51,671 nucleotides of DNA from Kiritimatiellia bacterium (GTDB lineage: Bacteria > Verrucomicrobiota > Kiritimatiellia > CAIVKH01). Position 1 is the first letter of the stretch. Every line of letters starts with the position of its first letter. A program made the position numbers and the translations under genes. The stretch spans positions 1 to 51,671 of the forward strand of contig JAMLJG010000019.1 of the NCBI GenBank assembly GCA_023953695.1. The letters are read 5' to 3'. The notes below the pieces were generated by a model that saw nothing but the letters and a program-made list of their open reading frames with translations, did no database searches and was not told where the DNA came from. Shown piece after piece: positions 35,512 through 44,668 of this stretch.

Positions 35512-37506
35512 ATGGAACCTACGAAAAAAACGCCCGAAAACCCACCACAGCCCGGATCACGCATGCCGTTCCGCGGCATGGCAGTCTGGTTTCTCTTCTT
35601 GGCCATCCTTCTGTTTGTTTTCCAGATGTTCTCGAATGGTCCCGAGCGCATCTCGAAAATCCCCTACAACCCCGACTTTTTGCAGATGTTGGAAGAGGGG
35701 AAGATTCGCAAGGCGGAGATCGTGATGGAGGTCACCGGTTCGCGCTTTGTTCGCGGCGAGCTGGTGGAAACGGATGCCAAGACTGGGCAGCACAAGAAGT
35801 TTCGCGTCTTTATTGCCTCGACCGAAGATGTTCAGCGCCTGCTGACAGAGAAAGGGATTGCCTTCGAGGTCGTTCCGCAAAATCCCTATCTCTGGCAGAT
35901 TCTGTCCGGCGCCATTCCATTTATTTTGGTGATGGGACTGCTCTACTTCTTGTTCATGCGGCAGATGCGTATGGCGGGGAAGGGCGCGATGAGTTTCGGC
36001 AAGAGCCGCGCGAAGTTGTTGAGCCGTGGGAAGAACCGCATCACTTTCTCCGACGTGGCGGGCGTGGAAGAGGCGGAAGAGGAAGTTCAGGAAATTGTCG
36101 AGTTCCTCAAAGATCCGAAGCGCTATCAGAAGCTGGGCGGTCGAATTCCGAAGGGCGTGCTGCTCGTCGGTCCTCCGGGCACAGGGAAGACCCTCCTGGC
36201 CAAAGCGATTGCGGGCGAGGCGAATGTTCCCTTCTTCAGTATCAGCGGATCGGATTTCGTTGAAATGTTTGTCGGCGTCGGCGCCTCGCGCGTGCGCGAC
36301 ATGTTTGAACAGGCTCGAAAAAACGCGCCGTGTATCATCTTTATTGATGAAATTGACGCCGTTGGACGGAGCCGCTTCAGTGGAATCGGTGGCGGCCACG
36401 ATGAGCGGGAGCAGACGCTGAATGCGCTGCTCGTTGAGATGGACGGCTTCGATACCCAAGAGGGGATCATCATCATTGCCGCCACCAATCGGCCGGATGT
36501 TCTGGATAATGCACTGCTACGACCAGGCCGCTTCGATCGTCAAATCGCGGTGGACCTGCCCTCGTTGGAGGGGCGCGAAGCGATTCTCAAGATTCACACG
36601 AAGCGCATCAAGTTGACGAAAGATTTGGATCTGCGCCGGATCGCGCGCGGAACGCCTGGGTTCTCCGGGGCCGACCTCTCGAACCTGGTTAATGAGGCGG
36701 CGCTACTCGCTGCGCGTCGAAGCGCTGAGGCCGTCGAGTTGCAGGACATGGAGGAAGCGCGCGATAAAGTTCGATGGGGCCGCGAGCGCCGCAGTCGTCT
36801 GCTCGACGATCAAGAGAAGAACCTCACGGCCTATCACGAGGCCGGGCACGCCATCGTCTTGGCGCTCGCGGAAGAGGGAGAGCCCTTGCACAAGGTTACG
36901 ATTATCCCGCGCGGCCAGGCACTCGGCGCGACCATGCAGTTGCCGGAGAAGGATCGCTACACACAAGGGCGTCGGAAACTCTTGGGCATGCTGGTGGGAC
37001 TGATGGGCGGTCGCGCGGCGGAAGAGCTTGCCTGCAGCGACATCACGACCGGCGCCCAGAATGACCTGAAGCAGGCCACCCGCCTCGCGCGTATGATGGT
37101 GTGCGAATGGGGCATGAGCGCGGAATTGGGCCCGCAGGCCTTTGGCGATCGCGAAGAAGTCTTGTTCCTCGGTCGCGAGGTGTCGCGCAATCAGGACTAT
37201 AGCGAAGCCACAGCGCAAAGAATTGATCAGGAAGTCAACCGGATGCTTCGCGATGCGTATGCGCAAGCGATTCATATTTTGCAGACACACCGCGACAAGC
37301 TCGATCTGATCGCCCGCTTGTTGATTGAGCGCGAGACGCTCGACGGAGTGGAAGTGGAGGAACTCTTGGAGCACGGTCGGCTTCTCAGCAAATCCGAGCG
37401 CGGCGATTCCGATGCCACGCCCACCGCTCCAGCGCCCTTGCCGGTCGCACAGCGCGCGCCGGAACCGCCTGTGATCCCGCCTGACGCACGCACCTCGCCG
37501 GCCTAG
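35512..37506 (+). CDS. ftsH: ATP-dependent zinc metalloprotease FtsH
   Basis: A 664-aa membrane-anchored AAA+ protease that degrades damaged membrane and some soluble proteins. Two helices flank a periplasmic domain ([21 protein letters not shown] and [17 protein letters not shown]). Walker A is GPPGTGKT at about residue 220, Walker B is [11 protein letters not shown], and the second region of homology is [21 protein letters not shown] (21 residues, given only as the ATNRP to FDRQ block). Zinc ligands are HEAGH near residue 442 and Asp in NDLKQAT near 517. The C-terminus has a Pro-rich tail. It begins an eight-gene operon. No strong ribosome binding site precedes the ATG. Confidence 0.97.
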   Translation: MEPTKKTPENPPQPGSRMPFRGMAVWFLFLAILLFVFQMFSNGPERISKIPYNPDFLQMLEEGKIRKAEIVMEVTGSRFVRGELVETDAKTGQHKKFRVFIASTEDVQRLLTEKGIAFEVVPQNPYLWQILSGAIPFILVMGLLYFLFMRQMRMAGKGAMSFGKSRAKLLSRGKNRITFSDVAGVEEAEEEVQEIVEFLKDPKRYQKLGGRIPKGVLLVGPPGTGKTLLAKAIAGEANVPFFSISGSDFVEMFVGVGASRVRDMFEQARKNAPCIIFIDEIDAVGRSRFSGIGGGHDEREQTLNALLVEMDGFDTQEGIIIIAATNRPDVLDNALLRPGRFDRQIAVDLPSLEGREAILKIHTKRIKLTKDLDLRRIARGTPGFSGADLSNLVNEAALLAARRSAEAVELQDMEEARDKVRWGRERRSRLLDDQEKNLTAYHEAGHAIVLALAEEGEPLHKVTIIPRGQALGATMQLPEKDRYTQGRRKLLGMLVGLMGGRAAEELACSDITTGAQNDLKQATRLARMMVCEWGMSAELGPQAFGDREEVLFLGREVSRNQDYSEATAQRIDQEVNRMLRDAYAQAIHILQTHRDKLDLIARLLIERETLDGVEVEELLEHGRLLSKSERGDSDATPTAPAPLPVAQRAPEPPVIPPDARTSPA

Positions 37507-37531
37507 ATCCCTCAGAGGAGAACCGTCACCC

Positions 37532-38401
37532 ATGAAATCAGCCCCGCTCATCTGGCGATGTCGCGGTGTTGAACTGCGTTGTGGCGACACGGCGCACATC
37601 ATGGGGGTGCTGAATATCACGCCCGATTCCTTTTCAGACGGGGGCCGCCACTTCGATCCCGCTCGCGCGATCAAGCGGGGGATGCAGATGGCCGCTGAAG
37701 GGGCGCGGATTTTGGACGTGGGTGGCGAGTCTTCGCGCCCCGGAGCGGAGCCTGTTTCCGCCGAAGAAGAACTGCGCCGCGTGCTGCCCGTGATTGACGC
37801 ACTCTTGCGCGAGACGAACTGTCTTCTATCTATTGATACAACGAAGCCCGTCGTGGCCGACGCCGCGCTTGCGGCAGGCGCACACATCGTGAATGACATC
37901 ACTGCCCTCGGCAACCCCGATATGGCTGCGGTGGTGCAGCGATACGGCGCGGGATTGATTGCGATGCACATGCAGGGGAACCCGCGCACCATGCAGGTGC
38001 AGCCGGAATACCGCGATGTCGTGCAGGAAGTTGCCGAATATCTCCGCGCGCGCGTCGCCGTTGCCCGCGCTGCGGGCATTGACGCAGCGCGTATTGCTGT
38101 GGATCCGGGAATCGGCTTTGGCAAGACGGTTCAGCACAACGTCAGCCTATTGACCCACCTCGATGCGTTGGTCGAATTGGGGCAGCCGATCGCAGTTGGC
38201 GTTTCGCGCAAGAGCTTCCTCGGCGCATTGACGGGGCGCCCCGTCAACGATCGCCTCGCGCCGAGTCTTGCGGCCCTCTCTTTCTCCGTGTTGCGTGGAG
38301 CGCACATAATGCGTGTTCACGACGTAAAGGAATCTTGCGAGATCGCACGAATACTCGCTATTCTTCGATCCGGTCAGGTGCGCCTGCATGACGCCTTTTA
38401 A
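37532..38401 (+). CDS. folP: dihydropteroate synthase
   Basis: A 289-aa folate enzyme joining p-aminobenzoate and hydroxymethyl-dihydropterin diphosphate. GVLNITPDSFSDGG near residue 25 and DVGGESSRPGAEPVS near 63 are the two PROSITE signatures. SIDTTKPVVADAAL, NDITALGN and DPGIGFGKTVQHN follow in order. SRKSFLG near the C-terminus contacts the substrate. It lies 26 bases after ftsH with GAGGAG ahead, and overlaps cdaA by 14 bases. The folP-before-c-di-AMP-cyclase order is also seen in other bacteria. Confidence 0.96.
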   Translation: MKSAPLIWRCRGVELRCGDTAHIMGVLNITPDSFSDGGRHFDPARAIKRGMQMAAEGARILDVGGESSRPGAEPVSAEEELRRVLPVIDALLRETNCLLSIDTTKPVVADAALAAGAHIVNDITALGNPDMAAVVQRYGAGLIAMHMQGNPRTMQVQPEYRDVVQEVAEYLRARVAVARAAGIDAARIAVDPGIGFGKTVQHNVSLLTHLDALVELGQPIAVGVSRKSFLGALTGRPVNDRLAPSLAALSFSVLRGAHIMRVHDVKESCEIARILAILRSGQVRLHDAF

Positions 38402-39257
38402 TCGCATTGAAATTCCCGGCATTAACGGGGTGTTGGAAATCGCCGTTTTGGCGGTTGCCATCTATTACATTTTGAGTTTGTTCCGTGGAACGCGTGGCGC
38501 GCAGGTGCTTTCCGGTTTGGCGATCCTCTATGCGGCGCTGCTATCCTTGACCTACTTTTTTGAATTCGACGCACTGCACTGGCTCCTCCAGCGCTTCACT
38601 GTGTATTTATCCGTTGCGCTGTTAATCATTTTTCAGCCGGAAATTCGGCGCGCGCTCGCGGAGTTGGGTCCGCGCCATTTGCTCACCAGTGGGTCGGGTG
38701 AACGCACCGTAGTCGAGACCTTGATGACAGCCGTGCAACGTCTCACAGAGAATAAGATCGGCGCGCTCATTGCCATTGAGCGCGGCGTCAGCATGGCGCC
38801 CTATCAAGAAGCGGGCACCACGCTGGATAGCCGCGTGACCCCGGAACTGATCGTGAGTTTGTTTTTCCCGAACAGCCCGCTGCACGATGGAGGCGTCATT
38901 ATTCGGGGCGACCGCTTGCTGGCTGCCGGATGTCTATTTCCTCTTTCTCAACGACCGGAGTTGAGTCGTGCTCTTGGCACTCGCCATCGCGCGGCGATCG
39001 GATTGTCGGAAGAATCGGATGCCATCGTGATTGTCGTCTCCGAAGAGACGGGGGCGGTGTCGGCAGCGTACAAGGGACGCTTGCGGCGAGGCATTGATTC
39101 TGACGTTCTCGAGCGCTTTCTTTCCAAGCAATTGCTGGGTGGTCGAAAGTCATCCAGCGTATCCTCGTCCCGGATCCGCCGCTGGCTCGACTGGGCGCGC
39201 GGTCGTCCACGTGTAGCTGCTCATGCGATAAAGGGAGACGCACATGGCGCCGGATGA
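38388..39257 (+). CDS. cdaA: diadenylate cyclase CdaA
   Basis: A 289-aa membrane enzyme making cyclic di-AMP from two ATP. Three N-terminal helices (about residues 15-80) precede the DAC domain, starting FQPEIRRALAELG. NKIGALIAIERG begins the catalytic core. The DGA-loop position reads SPLHDGGVIIRGDR near residue 163, so Ala is Gly here. GTRHRAAIGLSEESDAIVIVVSEETG, with the RHR motif near 198, is complete. c-di-AMP controls potassium and osmolyte balance and wall homeostasis. The gene overlaps folP and cdaR by 14 bases each. The extra C-terminal basic tail of ~40 residues has no domain I recognise. Confidence 0.94.
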   Translation: MTPFNRIEIPGINGVLEIAVLAVAIYYILSLFRGTRGAQVLSGLAILYAALLSLTYFFEFDALHWLLQRFTVYLSVALLIIFQPEIRRALAELGPRHLLTSGSGERTVVETLMTAVQRLTENKIGALIAIERGVSMAPYQEAGTTLDSRVTPELIVSLFFPNSPLHDGGVIIRGDRLLAAGCLFPLSQRPELSRALGTRHRAAIGLSEESDAIVIVVSEETGAVSAAYKGRLRRGIDSDVLERFLSKQLLGGRKSSSVSSSRIRRWLDWARGRPRVAAHAIKGDAHGAG

Positions 39258-40275
39258 TCCCATTGGACATCGCGTCTGGCGCGGCATGCGGAACAACCGC
39301 GGTTTCAAGCTCATTGCGCTGCTGTTGGCGATTTTGAGTTGGTATGCCATTCGCGAGTTTACCAGCTTCACCACCGTGGTGCGCGGTGTTCATGTCAGAG
39401 TGCTGGTGGACGAAGGCTGGGCCGTGCTCGATCGCTCCGTGGAGGATGTGGATGTGGTCTGCCGCGGTTCACAGAGCGATATTCGCTACCTCAATCGCGA
39501 TCAGTTTCAAGTGGAGGTGGATTTGCGCAGCCGCTCTGAATCGGGCACGCGCGAGATCCGCTTGAATCCATCCTCCATCAAGGTGCCCGGTGGCGCGCGC
39601 GCCATCAATATTGATCCGCCCGAGATCACGCTCACCCTGGATCGCGAAGGCGAACGAATGGTCGCGGCGCACGCAGAGATCGTCGGCAACCCGCCGGACG
39701 GATACGAAGTGGCGGAAGTGGTGTGCACGCCAAGTGAAGTGAAGTTGCAGGGTCCGCAAGGGCGCTTGGCCGGAATGACGGAAGTAAAAACGGCGCAAAT
39801 TGACTTGGAAGGCCGCTTGAAGTCATTTTCGCTGACCCGAAGCCTTCAACCTCCGAGCGATTTATGGTCCGCGCGCGTGGAGCCCGACCGCGTTCGCGTT
39901 GACGTGCGCATTGTCGAGCGCTCCTCTTCGCTCGATCTAACCGATATCCCCGTCCTGCTACTGGTCCGGCCTGACACACCCGCGATTAGCCTTTCTGCCG
40001 ATATCCCCATGGTCTCCATCTCCTTGCGCGGTCGCGCGGAGTCGCTGAGTCGCCTGTCGTCAACGAACTTGACGGCATTTATTGATTGTCGCGGGTTGAA
40101 ACCCGGTGAGCCGGCGGACTTGCCCATTACCGTGGTTCCCATTCCTTCCAGTGTGACGATTGTTACCCAGCAACCGTCACAAATTCGGGTTGAACTTCCG
40201 CGCGCCATCGGCGAGACCCCGCCTCCTTTGCTGCAACCCGATTTGCGCGATGAGGGAGGGGCGCTGAAACCATGA
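39244..40275 (+). CDS. cdaR: CdaR-like protein with YbbR repeats
   Basis: A 343-aa protein with one membrane helix (FKLIALLLAILSWYAIREF, about residues 22-40) and an extracytoplasmic series of YbbR-like beta repeats. The pairing with CdaA is the standard diadenylate cyclase/regulator arrangement. Visible repeat cores are VDVDVVCRGSQSDIRYL, VEVDLRSRSESGTREI, VKLQGPQGRLAGM and VSISLRGRAESLSRL. CdaR binds CdaA in the membrane and tunes c-di-AMP output. It overlaps cdaA by 14 bases and the next gene by four. Confidence 0.88.
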   Translation: MAPDDPIGHRVWRGMRNNRGFKLIALLLAILSWYAIREFTSFTTVVRGVHVRVLVDEGWAVLDRSVEDVDVVCRGSQSDIRYLNRDQFQVEVDLRSRSESGTREIRLNPSSIKVPGGARAINIDPPEITLTLDREGERMVAAHAEIVGNPPDGYEVAEVVCTPSEVKLQGPQGRLAGMTEVKTAQIDLEGRLKSFSLTRSLQPPSDLWSARVEPDRVRVDVRIVERSSSLDLTDIPVLLLVRPDTPAISLSADIPMVSISLRGRAESLSRLSSTNLTAFIDCRGLKPGEPADLPITVVPIPSSVTIVTQQPSQIRVELPRAIGETPPPLLQPDLRDEGGALKP

Positions 40276-40931
40276 TAATGCGCTTTCCTTTGCTCGTGTG
40301 CTCTTGCCTGCTGGGGGTCTCCTCCGCTTGGGCGGCGCTCGAGCTCTCCTTGGATCTCGACACAACAGCGAACCAGGAACTGGAGAGTCTTTCGGCATCG
40401 CTGCCGGCGCACAGCGCCGAGTTGGATCCGGAACTGAGGCGGTGTTCCACCCTTGTCCAGCAGCGCCGCTTCCTGGATGCGCTCGCCATCCTGCGCGATA
40501 AAATTCGCCGTGAGCCAGATAACGTCGAAGCGCGCTTCATGGCCGTCAGCGCCTTCGTTGGGATTGGCCGCTATCAGGCCGCGGAAACGCTCCTTGAGCA
40601 GATGATGGACAAGCATCCCGACAACCCGGGGTTGTTGAATAATCTCGCGTGGATCTATGCGACATCCGATTCGCCCCCAATGCGAGACCCTCCGCGAGCG
40701 GTCGAATTGGCGCGTCGCGCGTTGATGCTTTCGCCGATGAGCTATCACATCTGGTCCACGCTGGCCGAGGCGCATTTTGCGAACCGCGACTATCCACGGA
40801 GCCTTCGCGCGGCGGAGGAAGCCTTGCGTTTGTGTGTCGAGGACAACGCGCCGCCCGCTCAGCGCATATCGTATGAACGACAGGTCGTAAAATGCCGCGA
40901 AGCTGTGCTCGCATTCTCCATTATCGAATAG
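40272..40931 (+). CDS. small secreted TPR protein
   Basis: A 219-aa protein with a signal peptide (MIMRFPLLVCSCLLGVSSAWA) and TPR-like helices: LVQQRRFLDALAILRDKIRREP, FVGIGRYQAAETLLEQMMDKHP, PRAVELARRALMLSPMSYHIW and YPRSLRAAEEALRLC are successive repeats, quoted only in part. Such proteins act as scaffolds. The ATG overlaps the cdaR stop by four bases and its end overlaps the next gene by 40, so it belongs to the operon. The target is unknown, with the adjoining TIGR03790 protein the likeliest partner. Confidence 0.78.
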   Translation: MIMRFPLLVCSCLLGVSSAWAALELSLDLDTTANQELESLSASLPAHSAELDPELRRCSTLVQQRRFLDALAILRDKIRREPDNVEARFMAVSAFVGIGRYQAAETLLEQMMDKHPDNPGLLNNLAWIYATSDSPPMRDPPRAVELARRALMLSPMSYHIWSTLAEAHFANRDYPRSLRAAEEALRLCVEDNAPPAQRISYERQVVKCREAVLAFSIIE

Positions 40932-42553
40932 TCCGTTTCGCGCGACTCCTCGCGCGCCGTCGCGTTTCCTGTCCATTGTTGGGCCTCGGAATCCTGCTCG
41001 CCCTGGCGCCGCAAGGAACGGCGCGGGCCGATCAGCGCGAACACCTCGTCTTGTTGGTGAACAGCGCCGTGCCCGAGTCCGTCGCGTTGGCCAAACGCTA
41101 TTGCGAACTGCGCGGTATTTCAGAGGCACAAATTTGCTCGCTCGCGTTGCCCGTGGGCGAATCCCTGAGCCGCCGCGAATACGAAGAGCAGTTGCGAGAT
41201 CCGCTGTTGGCATGGTTGCGCGACAACGGTTGGACAGAGCAGGTGAAGCGCAATCCGCGACAGGTTGCCGCGCACGAGAGCGAGTGGACCACCGTGAAGT
41301 CGAACGTGCGAATGATTTGCTCGTTTTATGGCGTTCCGCTTCGAATTGAAGACAGCAAGCTGTGGGTGGCGCAGAAGATTCAGAATTGGATTGATCACGC
41401 CCCTCAGCGCGATGAAGCAGCGGTGGACTCCGAGTTGGTGATGCTGCTGCAGGGCGCCTACGACATCCGCGGCCGTGTTCCCAATCCATTCCTGGGGCAA
41501 CTGCGGTGGGGTGTGACGGGAGAACAGGGACTCTTTTTTGTGATGGCCGCTCGCCTTGATGGGCCGGATCCAGACCGTGTGCTCCGCATGATGCAGGGCG
41601 CATGGGACGCCGAACAATATGGACTTCACGGCCGGGCCTATTTCGATGTGCGCGCGCCGCACGACGACGACTATCTCATTGGAGATTTTTGGCTGGGCGA
41701 AGCAGCCGCTCGTCTTTCGCGCGAGGGTTTCGAGTGCATTGTCGAGCGGACCGACCAATTGTTTGGGTTGGACTTTCCCATGGATTCCGCCGCTGTGTAT
41801 TTCGGGTGGTACACGGACAAGGTGACGGGTCCATTTCAGCGGGAAGAGTTCGCGTTTCAGCCCGGCGCACTGGCCTATCACAATCATTCGGGAAATGCGA
41901 AGACGCTGCGAGCGACCACCAATGGCTGGGCTGCGACATTGCTCGCACGTGGCGCTGCGGCCACATGGGGCTCGGTTAGCGAGCCGTTCTTGAGCACCAC
42001 TCCACAGCTCCACATTTTGATGGATCGCCTCTGCCGTGGCGAGACCCTGGCCGAAAGCACCTATCTCGCTCTTTCCTCATTCTCCTGGCAAAACACTGTC
42101 ATCGGCGATCCTCTCTATCGGCCGTTCGCATTGAGTTTGGACCAGCAGATCGAGAACCTGGAGGCTGCCAATCGCCCCGAGGTTGAATGGGCGTGGGTGC
42201 GCAAGGTGAACATGCTCGTTCAAGAGGGGCGCCTGAATCTTGCGCTCGCGTATGCGCGCGACCGATTGCGCGTTCGGGATTCCTATCTGCTTCGCGAGCG
42301 GATGGCCGACCTCTATTCCATCAACGGCCTGCCGAGCGAAGCGGTAATTCACTACGAAAAGGCCCTCGCGTTGGTTGATCGCGCAGATACGGGCCTCCGC
42401 ATTGCGGTGAATTATCTCAATGCGTTGCGCGCAGTCGGGCAGGGTGATCGAGCTCAAACAGTCGAAGCGGAATTGCGCGAGCGCTGGGCGGGCAGTCCCT
42501 ACCTCAAGGTTTTGGAATATGCGCACACTCCGCCGAAGAGCGCTGCGCCATGA
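40892..42553 (+). CDS. TIGR03790-like exported protein with C-terminal TPR
   Basis: A 553-aa exported protein. Its first ~46 residues form a long signal sequence ending PQGTARA. The start is uncertain: ATG 40892 overlaps the TPR gene by 40 bases. HLVLLVNSAVPESVALAKRYCELRGISEAQICSLALPVGESLSR and FYGVPLRIEDSKLW are the TIGR03790 hallmarks. ARGAAATWGSVSEPFL, with a conserved WGSV, ends that domain. From about residue 445 on, RLNLALAYARDRLRVRDSYLL and GLPSEAVIHYEKALAL add TPR-like helices. TIGR03790 proteins have no proven function but cluster with exosortase/secretion genes in other bacteria. It lies inside the c-di-AMP operon. Confidence 0.82.
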   Translation: MPRSCARILHYRIVRFARLLARRRVSCPLLGLGILLALAPQGTARADQREHLVLLVNSAVPESVALAKRYCELRGISEAQICSLALPVGESLSRREYEEQLRDPLLAWLRDNGWTEQVKRNPRQVAAHESEWTTVKSNVRMICSFYGVPLRIEDSKLWVAQKIQNWIDHAPQRDEAAVDSELVMLLQGAYDIRGRVPNPFLGQLRWGVTGEQGLFFVMAARLDGPDPDRVLRMMQGAWDAEQYGLHGRAYFDVRAPHDDDYLIGDFWLGEAAARLSREGFECIVERTDQLFGLDFPMDSAAVYFGWYTDKVTGPFQREEFAFQPGALAYHNHSGNAKTLRATTNGWAATLLARGAAATWGSVSEPFLSTTPQLHILMDRLCRGETLAESTYLALSSFSWQNTVIGDPLYRPFALSLDQQIENLEAANRPEVEWAWVRKVNMLVQEGRLNLALAYARDRLRVRDSYLLRERMADLYSINGLPSEAVIHYEKALALVDRADTGLRIAVNYLNALRAVGQGDRAQTVEAELRERWAGSPYLKVLEYAHTPPKSAAP

Positions 42554-43356
42554 CGAATGCGGCAACAACGCTGCGGTTGATGGATACACACGCGCATTTC
42601 GACGCGTTTGTCGAGGAGGGCTCCGTCGCCGAAATTGTGCGCCGCGCGCGGGAGGCTCACGTGCTGCGTGCAATCGCCATCGGCGGGACGCCCGATGCGA
42701 ACACGCGCGCGCTCCAAGTCGCCGCCGCATTTCCCGATGTTCTTCGTGCGACGATCGGGCTGGATCGAGACGAGATCGGGAAGCCGGTGGATGTTGTGTT
42801 GTTGCAGCAGCAGATGCGCCACACGCAGGTCGTGGCGGTCGGCGAGACGGGGTTGGATTACCACTACGGCCCGGCGACGCGCAGTGAACAGTGCGCACTT
42901 TTTTCGCAGATGCTGGAACTAGCTGCGGAAACTCGCCTGCCCGTGGTCGTGCATACCCGAGAGGCGGATGACGACACGTTTGCCCTATTGCGCGAGTATG
43001 TGAATCGTCCGGGAGTGGACGCTGCGCGTCCCGGTGTGCTGCACTGCTTCACAGGAACAGAGGTATTTGCCCATCGGTTGCTCGATCTCGGATTCTTTAT
43101 CAGTTTTAGCGGAATCGTAACGTTCAAGAATGGCGAGCCGCTCCGCGCGGTAGCGCGAACCATTCCCGCCGATCGCCTCTTGTTCGAGACCGATGCGCCC
43201 TATTTGGCGCCGGCGCCGAACCGAGGCAAGCGCAACGAGCCGGCGTGGGTTGCGCACGTCGCCGCCGCACTTGCAACGGAGCGCGGAGTTCCATTACAAG
43301 AGATGGCAGAACAGGTGTGGGAAAACGCCTCGCGACTATTTGCGTGGCGCGAATAA
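42550..43356 (+). CDS. tatD: TatD family metal-dependent hydrolase
   Basis: A 268-aa amidohydrolase-fold nuclease. The metal site reads MDTHAHFDAF near residue 11, then AVGETGLDYHYG near 97, VVVHTREADDDT, LHCFTGTEVF and LLFETDAPYLAP. All ligands of the TatD family are present. Relatives are 3'-5' DNases of uncertain physiological role, proposed in repair and quality control. It overlaps the preceding gene by four bases and is followed after eight bases by the ROK gene, with AAGGAG in the gap. Confidence 0.94.
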   Translation: MTNAATTLRLMDTHAHFDAFVEEGSVAEIVRRAREAHVLRAIAIGGTPDANTRALQVAAAFPDVLRATIGLDRDEIGKPVDVVLLQQQMRHTQVVAVGETGLDYHYGPATRSEQCALFSQMLELAAETRLPVVVHTREADDDTFALLREYVNRPGVDAARPGVLHCFTGTEVFAHRLLDLGFFISFSGIVTFKNGEPLRAVARTIPADRLLFETDAPYLAPAPNRGKRNEPAWVAHVAAALATERGVPLQEMAEQVWENASRLFAWRE

Positions 43357-43364
43357 GGAGCTGT

Positions 43365-44330
43365 ATGAGCGAGACAGAGTTGCGGCATGCCGTGGGGATT
43401 GATTTTGGTGGGACGTCGGTCAAGTTGGCGCTGGTGGATGAACGCGGAAAGATCCGCGCGCGCCGCAAATTTGCGACGAAGGATGCTGTCGGTGTAGAAG
43501 GTTGGCTGGATCGCGTCGAGCGCGAGGTTGCCGACATCGTGGGCAAAGAGGGGGCGGGGAAGCAACTGGTCGGCGCGGGTGTGGGGGTGCCGGGCTTTGT
43601 TGATTTCGAGCGCGGCTTCATCTTTGATCTGCCCAATGTTCCGGGATGGACGGGAGTGGAACTTGGCTCGCTGCTAGCCAAGCGCCTCGCGCTTCGTGTT
43701 CGCGTGGACAACGATGTGAATGCGATGGCGCTGGGAGAATGCACATTCGGCACTGGACGAGCCTATCAACATGCCGTCTTTGTCACGCTGGGCACCGGTG
43801 TGGGTGGCGGCTTGCTAATCAATAATCGAATCTATCGCGGCGCTCATTCCATGGCGGGTGAAATCGGCCACGTCTCGATTGATATGAACGGCGTCCAATC
43901 GCCCACAGGATTTGGTGGTGTGGAACAATACGTCGGAAATCGCCGTATCGTTGAACAGATGGAGCGTGCGATTGATTCCGGGCGGCCCACGATCATGCTC
44001 GATCTCGTCGGGGGCGATCGCTCCAAGCTTTCGCCCAAGACATTAAAGGACGCGGCGGATCAGGGCGACGCGGTCGCACTCGAATTGCTGAATCATATCA
44101 CGGATTGCCTGGCCACAGCCTTCGCTTCCATTGCCTATGTGATTCAGCCTCAGGCCTTCATAGTGGGAGGGGGCGTAGCGGAAGATGCCAAGCTGCTTTT
44201 CCAGATGCTTCGGGATAACGTAAAGAAGCGGTTGAGTCCCTTCTTCTATCGCTCGCTAGAAATCAAGCCTGCGGAATTGAGCAGCGATGCCGGGGTGATT
44301 GGTTGCGCGACGCTGGGGCTGCTCGAATAG
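43365..44330 (+). CDS. ROK family sugar kinase-like protein lacking zinc cysteines
   Basis: A 321-aa ROK protein, likely a glucokinase-type enzyme. The ATG at 43365 has AAGGAG four bases before it. HAVGIDFGGTSVKLALVD is the ATP-binding phosphate-1 motif. GVGVPGFVDFERGFIFDLPNVPGW and RVDNDVNAMALGECTFGTG, with the catalytic Asp, follow. TLGTGVGGGLLINNRIYRG and AGEIGHVSID hold the family His. The usual CxCGxxGCxE zinc loop is replaced by SPTGFGGVEQYVG with no cysteine. Sugar phosphorylation is still plausible. It ends the operon, so a metabolic sensor role is possible. Confidence 0.88.
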   Translation: MSETELRHAVGIDFGGTSVKLALVDERGKIRARRKFATKDAVGVEGWLDRVEREVADIVGKEGAGKQLVGAGVGVPGFVDFERGFIFDLPNVPGWTGVELGSLLAKRLALRVRVDNDVNAMALGECTFGTGRAYQHAVFVTLGTGVGGGLLINNRIYRGAHSMAGEIGHVSIDMNGVQSPTGFGGVEQYVGNRRIVEQMERAIDSGRPTIMLDLVGGDRSKLSPKTLKDAADQGDAVALELLNHITDCLATAFASIAYVIQPQAFIVGGGVAEDAKLLFQMLRDNVKKRLSPFFYRSLEIKPAELSSDAGVIGCATLGLLE

Positions 44331-44333
44331 CGA

Positions 44334-44621
44334 CTAGCTGAGTAGACGTGCGGGTTGGATTCTCGCCGCCGATCCCTGAATGGAAATTTCTTTGTTTCGG
44401 CCCGTGTGCCCGCGTTCAATTCGAATGGTGGAGCGCGGAACCTGAAGGGCTGCGGCGAGGAATTCGATCAGCGCTTCGTTGGCGGCGCCATCCACCGGCG
44501 GCGCTTGCAGGCGAATCTTGAGCGCCTCGCCGTGGGTCCCGGCGACCTCCGTGCGCGAGGCTCGCGGCGCCACGCGAATGTGGAGATGAACCGCGCCATT
44601 CTTTTCGTTCCACCAGCTCAT
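44334..44621 (-). CDS. DUF167 family protein (YggU-like)
   Basis: A 95-aa protein of the DUF167/YggU family. [17 protein letters not shown] near the N-terminus and [24 protein letters not shown], with the AAPPVDGxAN signature, decide it. [21 protein letters not shown] follows. The start [15 protein letters not shown] at 44621 was preferred to an in-frame upstream one. It is convergent with the ROK gene (stops three bases apart) and divergent from the peptidase. Its function is unknown; the fold may bind nucleic acid. Confidence 0.9.
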   Translation of the reverse strand: MSWWNEKNGAVHLHIRVAPRASRTEVAGTHGEALKIRLQAPPVDGAANEALIEFLAAALQVPRSTIRIERGHTGRNKEISIQGSAARIQPARLLS

Positions 44622-44668
44622 GCTTGAGTTCTGCTTTCGTTGCCCGTACATAACACAGAAGCACTGCC

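Noticed and set aside
39846..41603. Open frame opposite cdaR and the TIGR03790 gene
   Set aside because: Spans three genes on the other strand and has an Arg/Pro/Ser-rich shadow composition.
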